Assembly (NCBI RefSeq): GCF_000013645.1
Contig: NC_007951.1
Coordinates: forward strand, 310,001 to 374,000
DNA: 64,000 nt
DNA from: Paraburkholderia xenovorans LB400
GTDB taxonomy: Bacteria > Pseudomonadota > Gammaproteobacteria > Burkholderiales > Burkholderiaceae
Direction: 5' to 3'
Shown here: positions 27,532-35,300 of the stretch, one piece after another
Position numbering within the stretch: position 1 is the first letter of the stretch
Layout of the letters: every line of letters begins with the position of its first letter
Position numbers and translations under genes: made by a program
Notes under the pieces: generated by a model
The model's database searches: none
Seen by the model: only the letters and a program-made list of their open reading frames with translations
Told to the model about the DNA's origin: nothing

Positions 27532-28344
27532 ATGCAGCGCAGAAATATCCTCAAAGCCCTCTCAGCAGTCATCGCCGGCGCGGCGATCGTCACCAGCTTC
27601 GGCGCGCACGCCGACGACAAAGTGATCAAGGTCGGCACCATCGGCGGCCCGGACGCGCAAATCTGGGAAGTCGTCACGAAAGTGGCGAAGCGCGAAGGCC
27701 TGAACGTGAAGGTGGTCGAATTCAACGACTACGTGCAGCCGAACGCCGCGCTCGACGCCGGCGATCTCGACGCGAACAGCTTCCAGCACCAGCCGTACCT
27801 CGACAGCCAGATCAAGCAGCGCGGCTACAGGATCGTCAACGTCGGCCTCACGTACATCTCGCCGCTCGGCATCTATTCGAAGAAGCTGAAGTCGTTGAAG
27901 GATCTGCCGCAAGGCGCGAAGGTCGCGGTGCCGAACGATCCGTCGAACGAAAATCGCGCGCTGCTGTTGCTGCAAACGCAAGGCGTGATCAAGCTGAAGG
28001 CCGGCGCCGGCACGAACGGCAATAACGCGACGCCGCTCGACGTCGCGGAAAATCCGAAGAAGATCAAGCTGATCGAACTGGACGCCGCGCAACTGCCGCG
28101 CTCGCTGTCGGATGTCGACGCCGCCGCGATCAACACGAACTTCGCGTTGGCCGCCGGCCTGCAGCCGACCAGAGATGCGATCGCGCTCGAAGACGTGCAT
28201 AGCCCGTACGCGAACCTGATTGCCGTGCGCACGCAGGATAAAGACAAGCCGTGGGTCAGGAAGCTGGTTGCCGCGTATCAGTCGGAAGACGTGCGCCAGT
28301 TCATCAAGACGCAGTTCAAGGGCTCGGTGGTGCCGTCGTTTTAA
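27532..28344 (+). CDS. MetQ/NlpA family substrate-binding protein
   Basis: 270 residues. The signal peptide (MQRRNILKALSAV to AHADD) has no lipobox cysteine, unlike classical MetQ lipoproteins. The mature part matches the NlpA family: VIKVGTIGGPDAQIWE, LDANSFQHQPYLD, KVAVPNDPSNENRALLLLQ. Such proteins bind methionine for the MetNI transporter. No metN or metI is adjacent, so it is an orphan binding protein and its ligand is inferred. The ATG at 27532 gives a proper signal peptide. Confidence 0.88.
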   Translation: MQRRNILKALSAVIAGAAIVTSFGAHADDKVIKVGTIGGPDAQIWEVVTKVAKREGLNVKVVEFNDYVQPNAALDAGDLDANSFQHQPYLDSQIKQRGYRIVNVGLTYISPLGIYSKKLKSLKDLPQGAKVAVPNDPSNENRALLLLQTQGVIKLKAGAGTNGNNATPLDVAENPKKIKLIELDAAQLPRSLSDVDAAAINTNFALAAGLQPTRDAIALEDVHSPYANLIAVRTQDKDKPWVRKLVAAYQSEDVRQFIKTQFKGSVVPSF

Positions 28345-28358
28345 GCCGCGACGCTTTT

Positions 28359-29285
28359 CTACAGATCCAGCTCCCATCGCTCGATCGTCAGGTCCCGGCC
28401 GAAGCGGCGCTCAGCCGCTGCGCTGGCAAGCCTGAAGCCGGCGCGCTCGCACAGGCGCCGTGGTTGTTCCAGCGAGGTGGCCGTTGTCAGCGTGAGCTTG
28501 GTATAGCCCGCGCGCCTTGCGAAGCGCATGCATTCGCTCAACAACTGGCTGCCGATCCCCAAACGCTGCACGTCCGGCTCCACCCACAGGAGCCGCACGC
28601 CCGCCACCGTCGTCGACACTCCGACGATGCAGACCGAGCCGACCACCACGCCTTCCTGCTCGGCCACCCAGCACATCTCCCGCAGCGGATCGTTGCGTTG
28701 CGTGTAATCGGCGACGATTCGCGCGAGCAATCCTTCAAACGACTGATCCCAGCCGTATTGCGCGGCGAACCACTGCGCCTGCCGATACACGAGCCAGCCG
28801 CATTCGCCCGCGCGCGGCTGGCGGAGCGTCACGAGTTCGTGCCTGGGCTCGGTCCCGAGTAGCCGTTCGATCACTTTCATCGCAGCGATCAACTGATCCT
28901 GCGAGAGCGGCGAGAGTCCGGCGAGCAGCGTCGACACTTCTTCGATCGCCGCGGTATCGAGCGGCGCGTAGGCGGCGTAGCCGTTGTCCGTGAGCGCGAT
29001 CAGCGATTGGCGCGCGTCGGTGTCGGACGGGCGGCGCGTGATCAGATTGCGTCGTTCGAAACTGGTCAACAGGCGGCTGAGATAACCGCTGTCGAGACCG
29101 AGGGCGCGCCCGAGCACCGAGGCGGTTTGCGCGCGCCCCCGGTGGAGTTCGTGCAGCACGCGCACCTCTGTGAGTGAGAAGGCGCTCTTTGCCAGATGCT
29201 CGTGGAGTGCGCCAATGTGCTGGGCGTAGAAGCGGTTGAAATGGCGGACGGCCTGAGCACGCCGCCGCGCCTCGGAATCGGTCAA
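28359..29285 (-). CDS. MarR-type regulator fused to GNAT acetyltransferase
   Basis: 308 residues. Residues about 1-145 are a MarR winged-helix domain (TEVRVLHELHRG, LGLDSGYLSRLLTSFERRNLI, DARQSLIALTDNGYAA). Residues about 155-308 are a GNAT domain (VVGSVCIVGV, LGIGSQLLSECMRFARRAGY). The fusion is known in actinobacteria and proteobacteria; the acetyl acceptor is unknown. The start is TTG, preceded by GGGGAGC at good spacing; no ATG lies near the conserved N-terminus. It is convergent with the MetQ gene, 14 bases apart. Confidence 0.88.
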   Translation of the reverse strand: MTDSEARRRAQAVRHFNRFYAQHIGALHEHLAKSAFSLTEVRVLHELHRGRAQTASVLGRALGLDSGYLSRLLTSFERRNLITRRPSDTDARQSLIALTDNGYAAYAPLDTAAIEEVSTLLAGLSPLSQDQLIAAMKVIERLLGTEPRHELVTLRQPRAGECGWLVYRQAQWFAAQYGWDQSFEGLLARIVADYTQRNDPLREMCWVAEQEGVVVGSVCIVGVSTTVAGVRLLWVEPDVQRLGIGSQLLSECMRFARRAGYTKLTLTTATSLEQPRRLCERAGFRLASAAAERRFGRDLTIERWELDL

Positions 29286-29560
29286 ATGCTGCTCCCCGGG
29301 GGAATTTTTGTGGCTTGCTACCCAGCACTATATTGGAACGCCCCCCTTTGCAAAAGCCGCTCCAGCAAGGGCCCGATTGAAGTGGTATTAAAAAGGTATC
29401 GATCACGGCTCCCGTTCTGGCGGGCTGAAAAGCGTATTTGCACCACCTGGCCGCCTTCCTGAGCGGCGAATGCGGGTAAATCCTGAGTCCCGAAAACCCC
29501 TCCCCAACCCCTGCAAATACCCCTTCGAGCCTTATCCGGCAAGGCTTTGCACGGCATCAT

Positions 29561-29600
29561 ACCAACATGGAACCAGTCGATTGACTGGTATTATGTTGGT
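29561..29600. promoter_or_regulatory. Nested 40-bp palindromic operator, probable NagR/GntR site
   Basis: Two inverted repeats share one centre (29580.5). Outer arms are ACCAACAT (29561-29568) and ATGTTGGT (29593-29600); inner arms are ACCAGTC (29572-29578) and GACTGGT (29583-29589). The -35 box of the downstream promoter lies in the right inner arm. HutC-subfamily GntR repressors of aminosugar genes bind ACCA/TGGT dyads, so autoregulation by the adjacent regulator is likely. Confidence 0.75.
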
Positions 29601-29608
29601 TATATAAT
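29581..29608 (+). promoter_or_regulatory. Promoter of the nag operon
   Basis: TTGACT at 29581-29586 and a perfect TATAAT at 29603-29608 are 16 bases apart, about 50 bases before the GntR start. It is embedded in the palindrome, so bound repressor would block RNA polymerase. Confidence 0.75.
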
Positions 29609-29659
29609 GGGCTCTCATTTTTCGTAGGCCTACCTTTTCGCGACGGCCGCCGGAGTCTC

Positions 29660-30394
29660 ATGGAAACTCGCTGGTCCGCACTGATGCCTGACGCCCGCAA
29701 CGTCACGCCGCTCTATTTGCAGCTCGCGCGCAATCTTGCGACAGCGATTCATTGCGGCGTGTGGTCGGCGGGCGAGGCGCTGCCCTCGGAGCGTACGCTT
29801 TCGGACGCGATCGGCGTGTCGCGCATCACGGCACGCAAGGCGATCGAGTTGCTGGTCGAGCAAGGCCTGATCCGGCGCGCGCGTGGCGCGGGCAGTTTCA
29901 TCACGCCGCGCGTCGAAGACCCGCTCTCGCGGCTCACCGGTTTCACGAAGAAGATGCAGCAGCGTGGTTTCCGGCCGGATTCGGTATGGCTCGAGCGCGA
30001 TATCCGCGCCGCCAACCGTGACGAACTGGTTCATCTCGGGCTGTCGCCCGGCGCGGCGGTGGCGAGTCTGCGGCGCTTGCGGCGCGCGGACGGCATCGTC
30101 ATGGCGGTCGAGCATTCGGCGCTGCCGGCCGCGATCGTGCCCGACCCGCAAGCCATCGGCGATTCGCTTTACAGCTATCTCGAACATCGTGGCGCGGCGG
30201 TCGTGCGCGCGCTGCAGCACTTTCGCGCGGTCAACGCTTCGAGCGAGATCGCCGCGTTGATGGATATCGAACCGCGCTCGGCGCTGCTGGTCATTACCCG
30301 TATTGGCTATAGCGCCGACCAGCGCGCAATCGAGCTCACCGACACGTATTGCCGCGACGATTACTACGACTTTGTCGCTGAATTGCGCACCTGA
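29660..30394 (+). CDS. GntR/HutC family aminosugar-responsive regulator
   Basis: 244 residues. An N-terminal winged helix (LYLQLARNLATAI, LPSERTLSDAIGVSRITARKAIELL) is followed by a UTRA effector domain (about 95-240). It heads an operon of GlcNAc genes and lies just downstream of the nested palindrome. It is therefore probably a repressor relieved by GlcNAc-6-P or GlcN-6-P, as for NagR/DasR of the same subfamily; this is inference from context. CGGAG precedes the ATG. Confidence 0.88.
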   Translation: METRWSALMPDARNVTPLYLQLARNLATAIHCGVWSAGEALPSERTLSDAIGVSRITARKAIELLVEQGLIRRARGAGSFITPRVEDPLSRLTGFTKKMQQRGFRPDSVWLERDIRAANRDELVHLGLSPGAAVASLRRLRRADGIVMAVEHSALPAAIVPDPQAIGDSLYSYLEHRGAAVVRALQHFRAVNASSEIAALMDIEPRSALLVITRIGYSADQRAIELTDTYCRDDYYDFVAELRT

Positions 30395-30509
30395 TCGGCT
30401 CGACCAGGCAGCGCTCGAAGCCTGCAACTCAAGCTGCGCAGCCAGCGTGCGCAGCCGCCCTCAGGCGCCATTCAGTCACGCCCCGTATCACGCCTCACCA
30501 GAGAGACTC

Positions 30510-31613
30510 ATGCTGACCGGAAACATACTCACCACCGATGGGTGGATTCACGGCACGCTCGAATACGAAAACGGCCGCATCACGGCGCTCGCCGGCGACC
30601 GCGTCGATCCGTCGACCAACGACGCGCCGTACATCCTGCCCGGCTTCATCGATCTGCACGTGCATGGCGGCGGCGGCGCCGACGTGATGGAAGGCGACCG
30701 CGCGATCGAAACCATCACCCGCACGCATGCGCGCTACGGCACGACAAGCCTGCTCGCCACCACCATGACCGCGCCGCGCGACGAATTGATGAGCGTCGTT
30801 GCGGGGCTCGGCCACAACGCGCGGATCCGCACGCCGGGCGGCGCGCGCGTGCTCGGCGTGCATCTGGAAGGGCCGTACATCAATCCCGGCAAGCTCGGCG
30901 CGCAACCGGACGCGGCGGTCTCGGCGGTAATGGACGAAGTGCTGAAGTATCTGTCCATCGCGCCGATTCGCGTGGTCACGCTGGCGCCGGAGATTGCCGG
31001 CCATATGGAGATCATCTCCGAGATGGCGGCGCGCGGCGTGCGCGTGCAACTGGGCCATTCGCTCGGCACCTACGACGACGCCGTCGCCGCGCTCAAGCAC
31101 GGCGCCTGCGGCTTCACGCATCTGTTCAACGCGATGTCGCCGCTGCACCATCGCAATCCCGGACTCGTCGGCGCGGCGCTCGCGCACGCCGAGTTCGCCG
31201 AAATCATTCCCGATCTGCTGCACGTGCATCCGGGTGCGATCCGCGCGGCGTTGCGCGCGATTCCGCGTCTCTACGTGGTCACGGACAGCACCTCGGCCAC
31301 CGGCATGCCCGACGGCGAATACCGCCTCGGCAGCCAGCATGTGACGAAGTGCCTCGGCGGCGTGCGTCTCGCCGACGGCACGCTCGCCGGCAGCACCCTG
31401 ACGATGGATCAGGCGCTGCGCAATCTCGTGTCGATCGGCTTGCCGATCGCCGATGTATCGAACCGTTTGTCGCGCTACGCCGCCGACTACCTGGGCATCG
31501 AAGACCGCGGCCGCATCGCGCGCGGTGCATGGGCCGACGTGGTCGTGTTCGATCGTGAACTGGCGTTGAGCGCGACTTACGTCGAAGGAGAAGCAATTGT
31601 CGAATATGCTTAA
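30510..31613 (+). CDS. nagA: N-acetylglucosamine-6-phosphate deacetylase
   Basis: 367 residues, amidohydrolase fold, normal length. GFIDLHVHGGGG (His50, His52), HLEGPYINPGK (Glu120), LGHSLGTYDD (His183), FTHLFNAM (His204) and VTDSTSATGMPDG (catalytic Asp259) mark the metal site. It converts GlcNAc-6-P to GlcN-6-P and acetate. Start chosen at ATG 30510 after GAGAGA. Its end overlaps the next gene, indicating coupled translation. Confidence 0.96.
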   Translation: MLTGNILTTDGWIHGTLEYENGRITALAGDRVDPSTNDAPYILPGFIDLHVHGGGGADVMEGDRAIETITRTHARYGTTSLLATTMTAPRDELMSVVAGLGHNARIRTPGGARVLGVHLEGPYINPGKLGAQPDAAVSAVMDEVLKYLSIAPIRVVTLAPEIAGHMEIISEMAARGVRVQLGHSLGTYDDAVAALKHGACGFTHLFNAMSPLHHRNPGLVGAALAHAEFAEIIPDLLHVHPGAIRAALRAIPRLYVVTDSTSATGMPDGEYRLGSQHVTKCLGGVRLADGTLAGSTLTMDQALRNLVSIGLPIADVSNRLSRYAADYLGIEDRGRIARGAWADVVVFDRELALSATYVEGEAIVEYA

Positions 31614-32613
31614 AGAGGCGCTGGCGTCCGCTGAAACGGTCGCCGCGCAACTCATGGATACCTCGCGCGTCGAGGCATTGGCGGCGAAGCTTGCGCAGCA
31701 GCCGCGTCATGTCGCGCTGACGGTCGCGCGCGGCAGCTCCGACCATGCTGCGAGTTACTTCGCCAGCCTGACGATGAGCCGCCTCGGCGTGCCGGTCGCC
31801 TCGCTGCCGATGTCGGTCGCCACGCTCCAGCAAGCGCCGCTGCAGGTGTGCGATCAGCTCGCGCTGGCCTTCTCGCAATCGGGCAAGAGCCCGGATCTGG
31901 TCGGCACGATGGAAGCGCTGCGCAAAGCGGGCGCCTTGACGGTAGCCGCTGTCAACGTGTCGGGCTCACCCCTGGCCGACGCGTGCGAATTCGAGTTGCC
32001 GCTCGTCGCCGGTCCGGAACTGAGCGTCGCGGCCACCAAGAGCTATATCGCGATGCTGTCGATTTCCGCGCAACTCGTCGCGCATTGGCAGAAAGACGCC
32101 GAACTGCTCGCGGCGTTGAAGACGCTGCCCGAAGCACTGCGTGCGGCAGGCAAGCTCGACTGGTCGAATGCCGTGGAGGAATTGCGCGGCGTGGAGCGCA
32201 TGATCGTGATCGGTCGCGGTCTGGGTCTTGCAATCGCGCAGGAAGCCGCGTTGAAACTGAAGGAAACCTCCGGCATTCAGGCCGAAGCGTTTTCGAGCGC
32301 GGAAGTGCGTCACGGTCCGATGGAACTGATCGACCGCGACTACCCGCTGCTGGTCTTCGCACCGCGCGGTCCGGAACAGGCCGGCTTGCTGCAACTCGCG
32401 CGCGACATGCAGGCGCGCGGCGCCCGTGTTCTGCTCGCGGCGCCGGCCGACGTGCCGGAAGCCACGCTGCCGCTCGCCATCACCGCTCATGCGGCGCTCG
32501 ATCCGATCGCCGCCATCCTGTCCTTTTACGTGATGGCAGCCGGCCTTGCCGCCGCGCGCGGGCGCAATCCCGATGCGCCGCGCCATCTCAACAAAGTCAC
32601 CGAAACTCACTGA
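31597..32613 (+). CDS. SIS-domain glucosamine-6-phosphate deaminase (NagB-II type)
   Basis: 338 residues with two SIS domains resembling the isomerase half of GlmS: ARGSSDHAASYFASL, LALAFSQSGKSPDL, KSYIAML and SSAEVRHGPMELI. In nag operons lacking classical NagB, this family deaminates GlcN-6-P to fructose-6-P; an AgaS-like role is possible. The TTG start is 6 bases after GGAG and overlaps nagA; the ATG at 31606 is an alternative, but 15 bases from that site. Third gene of the operon. Confidence 0.88.
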   Translation: MSNMLKEALASAETVAAQLMDTSRVEALAAKLAQQPRHVALTVARGSSDHAASYFASLTMSRLGVPVASLPMSVATLQQAPLQVCDQLALAFSQSGKSPDLVGTMEALRKAGALTVAAVNVSGSPLADACEFELPLVAGPELSVAATKSYIAMLSISAQLVAHWQKDAELLAALKTLPEALRAAGKLDWSNAVEELRGVERMIVIGRGLGLAIAQEAALKLKETSGIQAEAFSSAEVRHGPMELIDRDYPLLVFAPRGPEQAGLLQLARDMQARGARVLLAAPADVPEATLPLAITAHAALDPIAAILSFYVMAAGLAAARGRNPDAPRHLNKVTETH

Positions 32614-32651
32614 CGAGAAATCAGATGCGACGTGTCGAGGAGTCCCGCTTG

Positions 32652-35216
32652 ATGAGCCATTCTGAAGGCCATATCGTTTTACTCGCGCCCATGACCGGTC
32701 CGGTCGTGCCGCTCGCGAACGTGCCCGACCCGGTGTTTTCGGGCGGCATGTTCGGCGACGGCATCGGCATCGATCCGCTCGAGGGCCGGCTCGTCGCGCC
32801 CTGCGACGGCACCGTGACGCATCTCGCGCGCACCGGTCACGCGGTGACGCTGGCGACTGCCGAAGGCGCCGAGATTCTGCTGCATATCGGTATCGATACG
32901 GTTGCGCTGAACGGCAAGGGCTTTGCGCCGATGGTCGCGCAAGGCGCCCACGTGCGAGCCGGCCAGGTGCTGATCGAGTTCGACCAGGATCAGGTGGCGC
33001 TGAATGCGCCGAGCCTTGTTTCTGTGGTCGCGATCGCCAATTCCGATGCGTTCGAAATCGTCGAGCGCGTGCAAGGCGGCCTGCTGAAGGCGGGCGAAAC
33101 GCCGCTGCTGGTGCTGCGCGCGCGCGGTGGCGCGGCGGCCGAGGCTTCGCGTCAGGCGAGTGCGACGAACGTCGCGGAAGAAGCGCGTCAGCAAGTCACG
33201 CTGGTCCATGCGGGCGGTCTGCATGCACGTCCGGCGGCGCGTGCCCGTGAAGCGGCGCGCGGTTTCGATGCACGCGTCGAAGTGCGTTACGAAGGGCGTA
33301 AGGCGGCGATCGAAAGCGTGGTCGGTTTGCTGGGACTCGGCGCAGGTGAAGGCGCGACGGTCGAATTGCTCGGCATCGGTCCGCAAGCCAGAGCCGCGAT
33401 CGAAGCCATTGCGCACGAATTGACGCGTGAAGCACAGGGTGAAGCGGAAGAAAAACCCGCGCGTGAAAGTTCGCCGGCGCCGCAGGCCGTGGGGCATGCG
33501 GCAGACGAAGCGCTCGCCCCGAATACGCTTGCCGGCGTCTGCGCCGCACCGGGCGTCGCGGTCGGCAAGCTGGTGCGCTGGGACGACGCGGATATCGATC
33601 CGCCGGAGAAGGCGGCCGGCACGTCGGCTGCGGAAAGCCGGTTGCTCGACAAGGCGATTGCCACTGTCGATGCGGACCTCGGCACGACCGTGCGTGACGC
33701 ATCGCAACGCGGCGCGGTCGGCGAAGCGGGCATTTTCGCGGTGCACCGCGTGCTGCTCGAAGATCCCACGCTGCTCGACGCCGCGCGCGATCTGATCAGC
33801 CTCGGCAAGAGCGCCGGCTTTGCATGGCGCGCAGCGATCCGTGCGCAGATCGCCATCCTCGCGAAAATCGAAGACGCGTTGCTCGCGGAACGCGCCGCCG
33901 ATCTGCGGGACATCGAGAAGCGTGTTCTGCGCGCGCTCGGTTATACGAACGCCGCGTCGCGCACGTTGCCGGAAGAAGCGGTGCTCGCAGCGGAAGAGTT
34001 CACGCCGTCGGATCTGTCGACGCTGGATCGCTCACGCGTTACCGCACTGGTGATGGCGCGTGGCGGCGCGACCTCGCACGCGGCGATCCTCGCGCGTCAG
34101 GCAGGCATTCCCGCGCTGGTGGCAGTCGGCGACGCGCTGCATGCAATCCCTGAAGGCACGCAAGTGGTGGTGAACGCCACGACCGGGCGCCTCGAATTCG
34201 CACCGACCGAGCTCGACGTCGAACGCGCACGTCTGGAGCGCTCGCGTCTTGCCGGTGTACGCGAAGCCAATCGCCGCACCTCGCAGCAGGCGGCCGTCAC
34301 GTCCGATGGCCGTGCAATCGAAGTGGCCGCGAACATCGCCACGCTCGACGACGCGAAAACCGCCGTCGAAAACGGCGCCGATTCTGTCGGCCTGTTGCGC
34401 ACCGAACTGTTGTTCATTCACCGCGCCGCCGCGCCGACCACGGACGAACATCGTCAGAGCTACCAGGCAATCGTCGATGCGTTGAGCGGCCGCACCGCGA
34501 TCATCCGCACGCTGGATGTCGGCGCGGACAAGGAAGTGGATTACCTGACGCTGCCGCCCGAGCCGAATCCCGCGCTCGGCCTGCGCGGCATCCGCCTCGC
34601 GCAAGTGCGCCCGGATCTGCTCGACGATCAGTTGCGCGGTCTGCTCGCGGTGCGTCCGCTCGGTGCCGTGCGCATTCTGCTGCCGATGGTGACCGATGTC
34701 GGCGAATTGATCCGCATCCGCAAGCGTATCGACGAATTCGCGCGCGAGTCGGGCCGCACGGAGCCGATCGAAGTCGGCGTAATGATCGAAGTGCCGTCGG
34801 CGGCGCTGCTCGCCGATCAACTGGCGCAACACGCGGATTTCCTCTCGATCGGCACCAACGATCTGACGCAATACACGCTCGCGATGGACCGTTGCCAGGC
34901 CGACCTGGCCGCGCAGGCGGACGGCCTGCATCCGGCTGTGCTGCGCCTGATCGCGGCCACCGTGCAAGGCGCCGGCAAACACGGCAAATGGGTCGGCGTG
35001 TGCGGCGCGCTGGCGGGCGATCCGCTTGCAATGCCGCTGCTCATCGGCCTCGGCGTGACCGAGTTGTCGGTCGATCCGGTTTCGGTGCCGGGCATCAAGG
35101 CGCGGGTGCGCAACCTCGATTATCAGCTGTGCCGTCAACGCGCCCAGGATGCCCTGGCGCTCGAATCGGCGCAGGCGGTAAGAGCAGCAAGCCGCGAAAC
35201 CTGGCCTTTGGACTGA
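32652..35216 (+). CDS. nagF: Multiphosphoryl transfer protein EIIA-HPr-EI for GlcNAc
   Basis: 854 residues in three PTS modules. EIIA of the glucose type (1-155; ILLHIGIDTVALNG, active His78), HPr (181-260; HAGGLHARPAAR with His191; Ser222 aligns with HPr Ser46), and enzyme I (about 293-854; GGATSHAAILAR with His476, TNDLTQYTLAMDRC). It relays phosphate from PEP to the EIIB of NagE, so GlcNAc uptake need not rely on PtsH/PtsI. GAGGAG precedes the ATG at 32652; an ATG 27 bases upstream is less well placed. Confidence 0.95.
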   Translation: MSHSEGHIVLLAPMTGPVVPLANVPDPVFSGGMFGDGIGIDPLEGRLVAPCDGTVTHLARTGHAVTLATAEGAEILLHIGIDTVALNGKGFAPMVAQGAHVRAGQVLIEFDQDQVALNAPSLVSVVAIANSDAFEIVERVQGGLLKAGETPLLVLRARGGAAAEASRQASATNVAEEARQQVTLVHAGGLHARPAARAREAARGFDARVEVRYEGRKAAIESVVGLLGLGAGEGATVELLGIGPQARAAIEAIAHELTREAQGEAEEKPARESSPAPQAVGHAADEALAPNTLAGVCAAPGVAVGKLVRWDDADIDPPEKAAGTSAAESRLLDKAIATVDADLGTTVRDASQRGAVGEAGIFAVHRVLLEDPTLLDAARDLISLGKSAGFAWRAAIRAQIAILAKIEDALLAERAADLRDIEKRVLRALGYTNAASRTLPEEAVLAAEEFTPSDLSTLDRSRVTALVMARGGATSHAAILARQAGIPALVAVGDALHAIPEGTQVVVNATTGRLEFAPTELDVERARLERSRLAGVREANRRTSQQAAVTSDGRAIEVAANIATLDDAKTAVENGADSVGLLRTELLFIHRAAAPTTDEHRQSYQAIVDALSGRTAIIRTLDVGADKEVDYLTLPPEPNPALGLRGIRLAQVRPDLLDDQLRGLLAVRPLGAVRILLPMVTDVGELIRIRKRIDEFARESGRTEPIEVGVMIEVPSAALLADQLAQHADFLSIGTNDLTQYTLAMDRCQADLAAQADGLHPAVLRLIAATVQGAGKHGKWVGVCGALAGDPLAMPLLIGLGVTELSVDPVSVPGIKARVRNLDYQLCRQRAQDALALESAQAVRAASRETWPLD

Positions 35217-35300
35217 ACCCAAACGGTCCGCAGCCGGGCTTCGTTCAAACACTACGTACAGCTACAAAACTCAACGAAGAGACAAGGATTGGAGGTATCA

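Larger units (their letters stand above)
29286..29659. other. Regulatory gap upstream of the nag operon
   Basis: A 374-base gap between the divergent MarR-GNAT and GntR genes. No gene is supported. The right end holds the nested palindrome and promoter (29561-29608). A TGGTATTA at 29383-29390 repeats the octamer found in the operator at 29586-29593 and may be an auxiliary site. Confidence 0.55.
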
